A DNA stretch of 64,000 nt from Pedosphaera parvula Ellin514 (GTDB lineage Bacteria > Verrucomicrobiota > Verrucomicrobiia > Limisphaerales > Pedosphaeraceae): the NCBI RefSeq assembly GCF_000172555.1, contig NZ_ABOX02000029.1:1-64000 (forward strand), in the 5' to 3' direction. Position 1 is the first letter of the stretch. Every line of letters begins with the position of its first letter. Under the pieces are notes generated by a model. It did no database searches. It saw nothing but the letters and a program-made list of their open reading frames with translations, and was not told where the DNA came from. The position numbers and the translations under genes were made by a program. This document shows, one piece after another, positions 26,441 to 34,480 of this stretch.

Positions 26441-26600
26441 AGCGCCGACGCCCTGACCTCCCTCGCGATCCAATCCAATTCATCGTGGTCAACGCGTAGG
26501 CGACCCAAGACTCGAGTCAACAAAACCCGCACATTTGTATCCCTCAAGATCCTTCAATCCACGCACGCGCCCGACGACCCAACCCATCCGAAATCCCTCA
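26441..26600. repeat. Continuation of the interrupted intergenic repeat
   Basis: Right of the IS, ccctgac...ctcgcgatccaatcc matches the sequence that follows copy 1 of the repeat at 24700. Farther on, cgcacgcgcccgacgacccaaccc (about 26562-26585) matches 24413-24434 (word cgcacgcggccgatgacccaaccc). No gene is seen between the IS and the ATG at 26712. Confidence 0.65.
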
Positions 26601-26711
26601 TCAAAAAAGGACAAATTCCAACCCTTTTATCTTCTCACCGCCACTCTTTTCGGCTACCATTTCCGCCATCAAATTAACGGCGGTTTTACATATAAAAAAG
26701 GGCGGTAATCC

Positions 26712-27773
26712 ATGGCTCAATACGACAGCAGCCACATCGCAAAAATGACATTTAAGGAAGGCGTCCGTAAACGCCCCGGCATGTATTTCGGCCTTAACGG
26801 CCCCGCAGCCATCCCTTACATGTTGCGTTATATTATCAACGGCGTTCTCGACACCACACCAGATACCTTCACTGGGCCGATTCGCATCACCATTAACTCC
26901 GGCACCATCATCACGGATTGCCCCAGTCTGAGCGCACCCCTCTTTCCACCCGCGGAACTGGAGCAATGGTTTAAACTCGGAAGCGATATGAAGCCTTACC
27001 ATCAATCATATGCTTCCTTTGTAGCCGCAGCCTCCGACCTCTTCACCCTCGAAAGCTGCGACGGCACCCAACGAGCCCGCTACGAAGATCACGACGATGC
27101 TCCTATCACAAGAATCCTTTCCCCCGCCACCAGCCCACCCTTTCTGCGCATAACCTTCCGTCCATTCGCGCCAGTTTTCGGCACCATCACCACCGCAGAA
27201 CTCTGTAAAATCTCCGGCATGCTGCGCGATTTCAGCCTACTCCAGGCTGGCCTCGCCACCTCCAACCGAGCCGACCTCCTCCAACACGAAATTCACCACT
27301 ACTATCAGGATGGACTCATCAACTTTCTCTTTGAAGCAGATTACCTCCATCATCCCCATCCTCCATCACACCCCGACCCCCTTAGCTTCAAAGCCACCGA
27401 AAACAAAATGACCGTCGAAGGCCATCTCCGCTTCACCAATGGCTACACGCATCAAGTCCGCACTTGGGTAAATCGTCAATCGACCGAAAGCGGCACACAC
27501 CTGGAAGGCTTGGGCCTCGCTCTCTCCGGGATTTTCCCCAATCCATCGCGCGATTTCCGCGACATGGCAATCAATACGAATTTTGCGAATTATCGCAACA
27601 AGACCAAAGTCATCGTCCCCCACGCTATGATCGCCGCTCTCCACCTACGTCTGCCCGAACCTCACTTTTCCGGTGCCACGAGATACAACCTCAGCAACCC
27701 CGAAGCCCGCGACTTCGTCCACCGCGCCGCCGCCGCTACCCTCAAACAACAATGGCAAGCCCTCGACCGCTAA
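26712..27773 (+). CDS. GyrB/ParE-like protein lacking ATPase active-site residues
   Basis: A 353-residue protein built like the N-terminal half of DNA gyrase B (GHKL ATPase plus transducer), with no Toprim or C-terminal part. Clear matches: EGVRKRPGMYFG (16-27; GyrB VRKRPGMYIG), YYQDGLINFLFE (197-208), WVNRQSTESGTHLEGL (252-267; GyrB EGGTHLEGF), PEPHFSGATRYNLSNPEAR (315-333; GyrB KTKLGNPE). But the ATP-site Glu and Asn of GyrB (in VVDNSIDE) are replaced in RYIINGVLDTT, the DxGxGIP motif by DCPSLSAPL, and the nucleotide-lid GxxGxG is absent. It should not hydrolyse ATP as GyrB does. It may bind DNA or gyrase, or inhibit it; this is inference. Good ribosome-binding site (AGGGCGG). Confidence 0.8.
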   Translation: MAQYDSSHIAKMTFKEGVRKRPGMYFGLNGPAAIPYMLRYIINGVLDTTPDTFTGPIRITINSGTIITDCPSLSAPLFPPAELEQWFKLGSDMKPYHQSYASFVAAASDLFTLESCDGTQRARYEDHDDAPITRILSPATSPPFLRITFRPFAPVFGTITTAELCKISGMLRDFSLLQAGLATSNRADLLQHEIHHYYQDGLINFLFEADYLHHPHPPSHPDPLSFKATENKMTVEGHLRFTNGYTHQVRTWVNRQSTESGTHLEGLGLALSGIFPNPSRDFRDMAINTNFANYRNKTKVIVPHAMIAALHLRLPEPHFSGATRYNLSNPEARDFVHRAAAATLKQQWQALDR

Positions 27774-28176
27774 TCTTCTTCGTAGCCGCTGAGGAAAGGA
27801 AGCGGATCAATTCTCATTCGCTGTCCAAATTCCAAGTCCCTCCCTCCATCAAATCGCGCAGCGTCCACAATTCAGATCCAACCTCCAGTCCCGTTCCCTC
27901 CTGAAACTATCGAGGCAACGAGATTCATCCCTTTCCGGGAACAACCCGCTCAAACGCGCACGCGACCCAAACTCCAATCCAACCCACGACCACCTTATTT
28001 ACGTAGGTGTCGAGGTGACGAGACTCATACTTCCCTTCATGATGCAATCTATGGCTGCGACCCTACTCAGGTCCTCCGTGTCCTCCGCCGCGCTTGTAAG
28101 CCTGAGATGGTTTAAACGTCCAAAACAACAGAGCTTTGGATTTGCACTTTTCCCATTAACCCAGCAGGATAGCGGC
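27774..28176. other. Gene-free stretch with interspersed repeats
   Basis: No convincing coding frame. It holds copies of the repeats seen left of the IS: cgaggcaacgagattcat at 27910-27930, cgcgcacgcgacccaa at about 27955, and the ~58-bp copy B at 27981-28038. Confidence 0.6.
27910..28038. repeat. Interspersed intergenic repeat (copies B and C)
   Basis: Copy B (27981-28038) contains cacgaccacctt, acgtaggtgtcgaggtgacg and agactcatacttccc and matches copy A at 24321-24381. Copy C (27910-27930) is the core cgaggcaacgagattcat only. Both lie in the same orientation as copy A, so the IS and the GyrB-like gene lie between copies A and C. Confidence 0.8.
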
Positions 28177-28362
28177 ATGGAATTTTTAACCTTTTTACCC
28201 ATGGCCATGATCCTTCTTTATGGCGTTGCGGCTTTGTTACTAATCGCAATGGCCGTCATCTGGACTTACTGGGGAATCCAACTCCTCAAGGCATTGATCA
28301 GAGCTTTGGACCGTTGGCAGACCCGCCCTCCAACTACAAGCAACCTAACTCCCCCTTCGTAG
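28177..28362 (+). CDS. Small membrane protein, function unknown
   Basis: Sixty-one residues from the ATG at 28177, preceded by AGGAT. It has one or two hydrophobic stretches (FLPMAMILLYGVAALLLIAM and the following VIWTYWGIQLLK) and a polar tail. No family is recognised. The longer open frame starting at 28015 would run through a repeat and is unlikely. It lies about 90 bp before the TetR regulator gene. The start and the gene itself are plausible rather than proved. Confidence 0.5.
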   Translation: MEFLTFLPMAMILLYGVAALLLIAMAVIWTYWGIQLLKALIRALDRWQTRPPTTSNLTPPS

Positions 28363-28403
28363 ACTACTAATCCCTGTCTCCCTCACTCGCAGTCTGCCAC
28401 CCC

Positions 28404-28439
28404 TTGACAGTTCACGTCTTTGAATGAATGTTCATTCAA
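28404..28439 (+). promoter_or_regulatory. Candidate promoter and palindromic operator before the TetR gene
   Basis: A -35-like TTGACA at 28404-28409 is followed by a perfect inverted repeat, TTGAATGAA-TG-TTCATTCAA (28420-28439), ending 11 bp before the ATG at 28451. The palindrome covers the place where a -10 box would lie (weak AATGTT at 28427). The size and placement are typical of TetR autoregulation; binding is inferred. Confidence 0.65.
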
Positions 28440-28450
28440 TAAGTGATATT

Positions 28451-29014
28451 ATGCCGAGATCCCAAAAACAATTTAGCGAACTGCGTGACCGCAGCCGACA
28501 GAAGATTCTGGCGTCCGCCCTGGAGCTCTTTGCAGAACAAGGGTTTGGATCGACCCAGGTTTCGGCGATAGCCCGCAAAGCGGGCGTTGCCGCCGGCCTG
28601 CTCTACAATTATTTCGACGGAAAGGAGGACCTGTTGAAAACCATTGTTCGGAGCGCGCAGGACGATGTCTCTGCACTCGTCGATGAAATTTTGGAAAAGC
28701 CCGAAACACGCGACCTGGAAACTTTCGCCGATTCGGCCCTCTTGTCGATGCAGAGCCATCAAAAAAACTGGCGTGTGCTCATGCGGGTGATGCTGCAACC
28801 GGAAGCCCGAAAGGTGGCCCGGGGAGCAGAAGGCGGGTTCGAAAAGCACCTGGCACGCGCGGTCAAAAGTCTAAGACCCAAAACAGGAGGCAAACCAGGA
28901 TTCACCGATAAGGAAATCACCGAAATCCTCCATTCAATCATCATCGTTTACATCATAACCGAGAACATCAAACTGGCGCGCCGGCTCATCGCTTTGTTGG
29001 CCACCCGGCGATAA
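28451..29014 (+). CDS. TetR/AcrR-family transcriptional regulator
   Basis: A 187-residue regulator. The N-terminal helix-turn-helix reads RQKILASALELFAEQGFGSTQVSAIARKAGVAAGLLYNYF, followed by DGKEDLLKTIV, the standard TetR pattern; ligand-binding helices follow to residue 187. I prefer the ATG at 28451 because the earlier one (28424) lies inside the palindromic operator. It probably represses its own promoter and perhaps the peroxiredoxin-like gene 48 bp downstream in the same direction. The inducer is unknown. Confidence 0.88.
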   Translation: MPRSQKQFSELRDRSRQKILASALELFAEQGFGSTQVSAIARKAGVAAGLLYNYFDGKEDLLKTIVRSAQDDVSALVDEILEKPETRDLETFADSALLSMQSHQKNWRVLMRVMLQPEARKVARGAEGGFEKHLARAVKSLRPKTGGKPGFTDKEITEILHSIIIVYIITENIKLARRLIALLATRR

Positions 29015-29062
29015 ACCCAGTCCGGCAACCCCCTTTTCATTCATCCACAATTTGCGAATCAA

Positions 29063-29674
29063 ATGAAACCTGTGTCTAAACTGACTCCCGGCATGACCGT
29101 GCCACCCTTTCAAGTCAAGACCCTCCACGGAAAATTGGTTCCAGTCCCCAATTCTTTAACTCGCTTCGTCCATCTGCAATTCCGGCGCTTCGCCGGCTGT
29201 CCCCTCTGCAACACCCACCTCCGCTCCTTTGTAAAGCGCGCCCAGGAACTCGAACAGGCCGGCATCCATGAGATCATATTTTTCCATTCCTCTCCCGCGC
29301 TGTTAAATAAATACGAACACGACATTCCATTCGATCTCGTTGCTGATCCTGATAAGAAATTTTACCGTCAATTCGGCGTGGAAACCTCCGCCAAGGCCCT
29401 CTTCCATCCCGCAATAATAAAAGCCCTCTTCAAAAGTTTAAAAACCGAGAAGATCGCCTTTCCCAAGGTCGAGAATGGTCGCCTGGGCTTGCCCGCAGAC
29501 ATTTTGATCGACAGCAACGGCCAAATCATCGCCAGCAAGTATGGCCTTCACGCCTACGACCATTGGGAGGTGAGCGAACTGCTTGAGCTGGCAAACAACA
29601 GAGCTCCCATTGGCAAATCAAGCCAGACCACAGGCAGCAACCAAAACTCCACCTGCTGCAAAGCTCACGATTGA
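29063..29674 (+). CDS. Peroxiredoxin-like (AhpC/TSA-type) protein
   Basis: A 203-residue thioredoxin-fold protein. It begins KLTPGMTVPPFQVKTLHGK, as in peroxiredoxin-like proteins, and has FRRFAGCPLCNTHLRSF, where Cys57 of the GCPLC motif sits at the peroxidatic position with a second Cys three on (CxxC). Later VADPDKKFYRQFGVE and DILIDSNGQIIASKYG fit the fold. It probably reduces peroxides or acts as a thiol oxidoreductase in the cytoplasm. It may be controlled by the TetR regulator just upstream. The C-terminal tail (about 185-203) includes another Cys pair, CCKAHD. Confidence 0.82.
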   Translation: MKPVSKLTPGMTVPPFQVKTLHGKLVPVPNSLTRFVHLQFRRFAGCPLCNTHLRSFVKRAQELEQAGIHEIIFFHSSPALLNKYEHDIPFDLVADPDKKFYRQFGVETSAKALFHPAIIKALFKSLKTEKIAFPKVENGRLGLPADILIDSNGQIIASKYGLHAYDHWEVSELLELANNRAPIGKSSQTTGSNQNSTCCKAHD

Positions 29675-29681
29675 CCCAGAC

Positions 29682-30140
29682 ATGTTTGAGCGGACTATGG
29701 AAATGATCCTTTTCATCGGCATCCAAGCCACCGGCAAATCGAGCTTCTACCGCGAGCACTTCTATTACACCCACATGCGCATCAATCTCGACATGCTCAA
29801 AACCCGCACCCGCGAGCAACTCCTCGTAAAGGCCTGCCTCGAAAGCAAAACCAAATTCGTCGTCGACAACACCAATCTCACCCGTGAGGAACGCGCCCGC
29901 TACATCACGCAAGCCAAACAAGCCGGCTTCACCGTGATCGGCTACTTCTTCCAATCCCACGTCGCCGATGCCTTGCAACGCAACGGCCAACGCACCGGTG
30001 ATCAACGCGTTCCTGACAAAGCCATCCATGGGGCCAGCGGCCGACTCGAACTCCCCTCGCGCAATGAAGGCTACGATCAACTTTACTTCGTCCGGCTAAA
30101 CGTCGATAACACCTTCACCGCTGAAGAGTGGAAGGAATAA
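29682..30140 (+). CDS. P-loop nucleotide kinase-like protein
   Basis: A 152-residue P-loop protein. Walker A is IGIQATGKSSFYREHF; FVVDNTNLTREERARYI provides the DNTN motif found in polynucleotide kinase-like and other zeta-toxin-related kinases, and R at the end of the lid helix is kept. Such proteins phosphorylate small molecules or nucleic-acid ends; the exact substrate is unknown. I chose the ATG at 29682, seven bases after the peroxiredoxin stop; the ATG at 29697 is also possible. It looks co-transcribed with the peroxiredoxin-like gene. Confidence 0.8.
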   Translation: MFERTMEMILFIGIQATGKSSFYREHFYYTHMRINLDMLKTRTREQLLVKACLESKTKFVVDNTNLTREERARYITQAKQAGFTVIGYFFQSHVADALQRNGQRTGDQRVPDKAIHGASGRLELPSRNEGYDQLYFVRLNVDNTFTAEEWKE

Positions 30141-30200
30141 TTTCCCCCGGTCAACCTGCTGACCAAAGAAAATCATAGGCTCGTTCTGCCCTCCTTGCCC

Positions 30201-30232
30201 CCATCCGTGTTCATCTGCGTCCATCTGCGGTT
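30201..30232. repeat. 10-bp-period intergenic repeat (ATCCGTGTTC family)
   Basis: Three units, ccatccgtgt, tcatctgcgt, ccatctgcgg, then tta. Related words occur on the other strand at 60788-60807 and 62450-62480 (accacagatg, aacacggata). I recall similar words as widespread intergenic repeats in environmental bacteria, but cannot cite a source. Confidence 0.7.
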
Positions 30233-30257
30233 AGAACTCCCCGTCCCTCATGCCGCA

Positions 30258-30290
30258 GCAAAAAGGGCCGGGCAATTCGCCCGGCCCTTG
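30258..30290 (-). terminator. Rho-independent terminator of the 1066-residue protein gene
   Basis: A perfect 11-bp stem, AAGGGCCGGGC (30263-30273) with its complement at 30279-30289 and a 5-base loop. Read on the minus strand the stem is followed by a run of T residues (TTTTTGC). It lies about 30 bp after the stop at 30318. Confidence 0.85.
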
Positions 30291-30317
30291 TGAATCTATA
30301 ATCTTGTTACGCCCCGC

Positions 30318-33300
30318 TTACGGAACCGACACGCGATAGAACTTCTTCGGTGTTCCTGCAGCAGGTGTGACTATCACACTGCCGTTGATAGGACCTTCAC
30401 TCGCCCAGATGGTGCCGCTACTGAGCAGGTTGGTCGCAGACAACAGAGTGCCGGGCTGGCTCGAAGAAATGACCAGCGTGCCAGGAGTGCCACCCGCACC
30501 GACTGATACTGTTGGCGGGGCCTGCGCCTGCACGCCCAGCAGTTCCAACTCACCAAACTGCAGAGCAGCCGCCGTTGAATCATCCTTCGTGTGCTGGAAG
30601 GTGATTCGGTAGCTGGAATAAACATGGCTGTTCGCGAACAAAATTTCCTGCATGGCCGATATCGTTGGGTCGATTGGCAACGTCGAATTTCGATCTGCAG
30701 GAAGCGCCAACGCCCCTGAGGAGATGACCGTGAAACTGTTGCCATCATTCGAGCCTTCAAGCGTGTAATCTGCCGGATCGCGTTCGACATTGCCGTCAGC
30801 CGTGTAAATGCGGAGACCGCTTACCAGCGTGGTTCCGATTGACGGGGTAACTATCAAACCAACCGGGCCGCTGAACGGAGCAAATCCTGCCGGAGCACTG
30901 AACCCGCTTCCGCCATTCACGTATTTGTTGCCATATGCATCAATGGCATTGTCTGCGTTGCTCGCAGTACCCCAGAAGCCGGCTGACTGGTCACCCAACT
31001 CAATGATTGGGTCACCTATGGCCGTAACGTCAGTCAAGGTGCTGATCACCCTCAACGTCGCCACACTGCTGGTTATTGATCCGAGAGTGTTGGCGGCGAT
31101 CACCCGGTAACCGATCGCATCGCTGAAGTCCACACTGTTCAGGGTGAGCGAAGTTGTCTGCGAACCGAAGACATTGGCATTGTCTGACAGGTTCAGGAAG
31201 CCGCTCCCGGACTGCTTCTGCCACTGGAAGGTTGGCGCCGGGTTGCCGCTGGCAGTGACGCTGAAGTTCGCGGACGAACCCTGGTAAGCAGTGAGCGAGT
31301 TGAGCCCGTTGGCGATGGAAGGGAACCCGGTGAGGTCCAAAACGCCGAGGAACTCTACTTCGCCAACCTGCATACTGTTGGCGCCTGCAAGGTTCTTCAC
31401 GTTGTAGACCGACAATTTGTAGCTGGTGTACCCGTTCGTATTGGCAAAGTCCGCTTCCACCAAGGATTGATTCAATGGATCCAAAGCAGCACCTCCGACA
31501 GTATTGCGGGCGTCAGGCATGGTAATCACATTGGATGAAATGAGCGTGTAGGTCGATCCATCCACCGAACCTTCCAGCGTGTAATTTGCAGGATCGCGTG
31601 CGGTCGTATCGTTCGCTGCATAAAACCGCAACGACGTTACGATGGAGCGGCCTTGGGAAGGCGTTACAACCACACCCACCGGCCCCAGGAACGGACTTCC
31701 ATTGTTGGCGCCAAAGTTCAAATACTTGTCGGTGGTTCCGTCAATCACTTTGGTGGGATTTTCCGCTGAGGGATAATTAAGCCCGAAACCGGTGATGGTA
31801 TCCCCAGGCAGGACAATATTGGAGAGCAGCGAGAGAACCGTCAGAGTTCCTGGATTGCTGTTGACCGTACCAGCCACATTGCTCGCCACCAGCCGGTAAT
31901 CAGCGCGATCGGGATAGCCAACATTACTGAGGGTCAAAGTGTCGGTGGTTGCGCCCGCCACATTTCCACCATTGCTCAGGTTTACATAGACCCCGTTGGT
32001 TCCCTTCTGCCATTGATAAGTGATCGGCGCAGTTCCCGATACGGAAGCGGAGAACACGAGGTTCGACCCTGGGAATACTTTGTAAGACGGCGGCTGAATT
32101 GCATAGATGGGGGCTACAGCTCCGGCCGCGCCGCTGACGGCGAAAACGACGGCAACAGGGCTCGTATTCGTGCCTTGATAAGTAACCACAATATTGGTCA
32201 CCGGGCTCACCGTGTTAGCCAGCGAAATGTCGATGGCGAATAGCCTTGGAAAGCCGTTGTTCACATTGTCCACCGTCTTGTTGCTCACATTTACCCGGCC
32301 TTGAGCATTGAATGCAATGGGCGAAGCGGAAAACCAATCTGGCGAGACAAGGGTGTTATTTTCGGAAGATCCATCCGCATGTTGAATCGTCAAGGCGTTG
32401 GTCACCGGTCCATGACCCGCTGACGTCAGGAAGGACAACGCCGAGTAGCTCGCTGGTGAAGCAAAAGTAATGTTGGCCGTGGAGTTGCTAAAAGTCGTAT
32501 AGATTGCATCGTTGCCCACATAGCTCGGCGGAAAAGTGTAACGATGATCCGCGGCAACCGCATTGGTTACGGTCCCGCCAGCAGCCGGCAATCCGGCCGA
32601 TAAAGCTTGAGGAACATAACCCTTCTCGAACCAGGTGTCTCCGGTATTCAGAGTACCATTGTCCATAGTGGCCGTTGTCACACCGGCATTCGTGAGCGAT
32701 CCAGTCGGCTGAGGGGCGCTTGCTTCCACTACAATATCGGCATTATAACCCGTCACGTTAATGGGATTATAATTTCCGGCAAGAGTCGTGGCACCGCTAA
32801 TGGCCATGAAACAGGTATGTGCGCCAGCGGAACTGCTCACAAACGCGAGATCCACACTCGTCACGGGGCTGGTTGTGTTGGCGAGTACAATATCCTTCGC
32901 ATAAAGTCTTGGATTCAAGCTGTTCGTGTTGTCATAAGAAAATGACTGCGCATTGATACGACCATTGGCCGTAAAAGCCTGGCCCGAAACGAAGAACCAG
33001 TCAGCAGAGTTGGTGTTTCCGATTTCGGTCGACCCATCCTGGTGATGAACAGTGTATTTGAATGTGCAACCACCATTGCCACCGCTCGTAAGTAACGACA
33101 GACCTGCATAGGGAGCCGGACTGGTAAAGGTGAAAGTGGCGTTGGTATAAGGAGTGGTCGAATCTATGAGTATCGCATCGTTTGCCGTGTAACTCGGCGC
33201 AAACTTAAATTGGTGATTTGCGGCTGATTCACTTGTGATCGTGGAACCTGCGGTCGGTATACCAGTGGTCGGAGCATTGGTACAATATCCCATTTCATAC

Positions 33301-33518
33301 CAGGCATCGCCGTTATTATTAGTGCCACCATCCATGGAGGCGGTCGTGTAGCCACCAGGCACCAAAGGCACAGTGGCGGTCTTCTCCACAACCACATCCT
33401 GATTGTAGCTGCCGCTGGTGATTGTTATGGGCGAAAAGTCTGCCCGCACGGCGCTGGCAAAGGTCAACGACAATGCCAACGTTATTATTCCTGAGTTTAG
33501 GGGTATACGAGTTTGCAT
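30318..33518 (-). CDS. Large secreted multidomain protein (beta module x2, Ig-like, discoidin-like)
   Basis: A 1066-residue exported protein with a signal peptide (about 1-26). Two tandem modules of about 225 residues follow (28-255, 256-480): each has a DAWYE/DTWFEKGY, a F.PSY.GNDAI and a LSLLTSGG/LSFLTSAG landmark. Then come an Ig-like domain (ITYQWQKGTNGVY), a discoidin-like part (DPANYTLEGSVDGSTYTLISS), a second Ig-like domain (PTFQWQKQSGSG) and a second discoidin-like part (DPADYTLEGSNDGNSFTVISS), and a short terminal module ending KKFYRVSVP. Such proteins are usual at the verrucomicrobial cell surface, probably for binding carbohydrates. No catalytic site is seen. It has its own terminator. 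Confidence 0.88.
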   Translation of the reverse strand: MQTRIPLNSGIITLALSLTFASAVRADFSPITITSGSYNQDVVVEKTATVPLVPGGYTTASMDGGTNNNGDAWYEMGYCTNAPTTGIPTAGSTITSESAANHQFKFAPSYTANDAILIDSTTPYTNATFTFTSPAPYAGLSLLTSGGNGGCTFKYTVHHQDGSTEIGNTNSADWFFVSGQAFTANGRINAQSFSYDNTNSLNPRLYAKDIVLANTTSPVTSVDLAFVSSSAGAHTCFMAISGATTLAGNYNPINVTGYNADIVVEASAPQPTGSLTNAGVTTATMDNGTLNTGDTWFEKGYVPQALSAGLPAAGGTVTNAVAADHRYTFPPSYVGNDAIYTTFSNSTANITFASPASYSALSFLTSAGHGPVTNALTIQHADGSSENNTLVSPDWFSASPIAFNAQGRVNVSNKTVDNVNNGFPRLFAIDISLANTVSPVTNIVVTYQGTNTSPVAVVFAVSGAAGAVAPIYAIQPPSYKVFPGSNLVFSASVSGTAPITYQWQKGTNGVYVNLSNGGNVAGATTDTLTLSNVGYPDRADYRLVASNVAGTVNSNPGTLTVLSLLSNIVLPGDTITGFGLNYPSAENPTKVIDGTTDKYLNFGANNGSPFLGPVGVVVTPSQGRSIVTSLRFYAANDTTARDPANYTLEGSVDGSTYTLISSNVITMPDARNTVGGAALDPLNQSLVEADFANTNGYTSYKLSVYNVKNLAGANSMQVGEVEFLGVLDLTGFPSIANGLNSLTAYQGSSANFSVTASGNPAPTFQWQKQSGSGFLNLSDNANVFGSQTTSLTLNSVDFSDAIGYRVIAANTLGSITSSVATLRVISTLTDVTAIGDPIIELGDQSAGFWGTASNADNAIDAYGNKYVNGGSGFSAPAGFAPFSGPVGLIVTPSIGTTLVSGLRIYTADGNVERDPADYTLEGSNDGNSFTVISSGALALPADRNSTLPIDPTISAMQEILFANSHVYSSYRITFQHTKDDSTAAALQFGELELLGVQAQAPPTVSVGAGGTPGTLVISSSQPGTLLSATNLLSSGTIWASEGPINGSVIVTPAAGTPKKFYRVSVP

Positions 33519-33688
33519 AGGAGTTTGTTCCTAAGGTTATGTTTGGGTCGGAGGCGAGTATCTACGAAATGCGCAAACCCCACAAGATTAAAAAAACTCA
33601 CCTTTTGGAATTTTTGTAGCTAATATGTGTAACTCGGCTTCGCGCACTAACTCGACACAGCATAACTTCACCAAGTTACTTTTCTGCC

Positions 33689-34480
33689 TCAGCGCTCCAC
33701 ATAGCCCTTCTTCAACTTCTCGGCAATAAGCGACTCCATCTCGCCCCGCGCGCGGACTTCATCTGCAAAGTTCTTGCTCTGCGATTGCCCGTCGGTGCCG
33801 ATCTTTCCAAACCGCACGGTGAAGGAATTACCACTCAAGGTTATCTCCCAAAATTTCTGCGAACCGCCACCCACAAATTCAAAACGCCGCGTCCTGTTGG
33901 TCGAAGCGCCGGGTTGTGCCTTTGGCGATGCTGCGGACTCCGATTTCCTTGCTCCCACCCCCACGCTTGCCGGCGCTGTATTTGACTGCGCCTTCACTTC
34001 CGCCTGAGTAACCGGCGCCGGCTCAAGCGGCAGTTCCACTTCCTTCTCTTCTGCCTCGCCTTTCAATACCCGCTCCAAACGGTTCATCACATCCTCCGGG
34101 TCCTGGTACCAATCCTTGGTCAACACCAGTGCAAACCGCCATCCAAACGCGCGCAAGATGGACGGCTGCATCAAATAGCGATCCAACAAATTCGAATTCG
34201 CATAATGCCCCTCGGTGTCCACCATGACACCGAGCTGATGCAACTCCTCCGCCTGGTTGCGCACGGCCAGGTCACATCTAAACTTTGATTGCCCCACATT
34301 CACATCCACCGCATATCCTCGTTTGCGCAATCCCTCCGCCAGGGCTGCCATCACCGCATCCCGCTTCGGCTCCGGTGCCAGCGTTTTTCGGGTCAGTGGA
34401 TTCAGATTCTCCAACACCCGTCGCGCACTTCGCTCGTCGCCTTTGGACACCGCTTCCGCATACTGCAGGAAATTCTTCAC
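33689..34480 (-). CDS. REase-fold (MTES_1575/Vsr-like) protein with C-terminal WGR domain
   Basis: A 263-residue protein. Residues 35-135 (AVMAALAEGLRKRGYAVDVNVGQSKFRCDLAVRN, then GVMVDTEGHY, RYLMQPSILRAFGWRFALVLTKDWYQDP) fit the endonuclease-like domain that ends many DUF4011 helicases: D (CDLAV) and later E/D with W.W. spacing. A Pro/Ala linker follows; then a WGR domain (about 195-260: KFWEITLSGNSFTVRFGKIGTDGQSQSKNF...KLKKGYVE). WGR domains bind DNA ends in PARPs. The start is GTG at 34480, overlapping the helicase stop (GTGA). It should cut or grip DNA for the helicase; function is inferred. Confidence 0.75.
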   Translation of the reverse strand: MKNFLQYAEAVSKGDERSARRVLENLNPLTRKTLAPEPKRDAVMAALAEGLRKRGYAVDVNVGQSKFRCDLAVRNQAEELHQLGVMVDTEGHYANSNLLDRYLMQPSILRAFGWRFALVLTKDWYQDPEDVMNRLERVLKGEAEEKEVELPLEPAPVTQAEVKAQSNTAPASVGVGARKSESAASPKAQPGASTNRTRRFEFVGGGSQKFWEITLSGNSFTVRFGKIGTDGQSQSKNFADEVRARGEMESLIAEKLKKGYVER

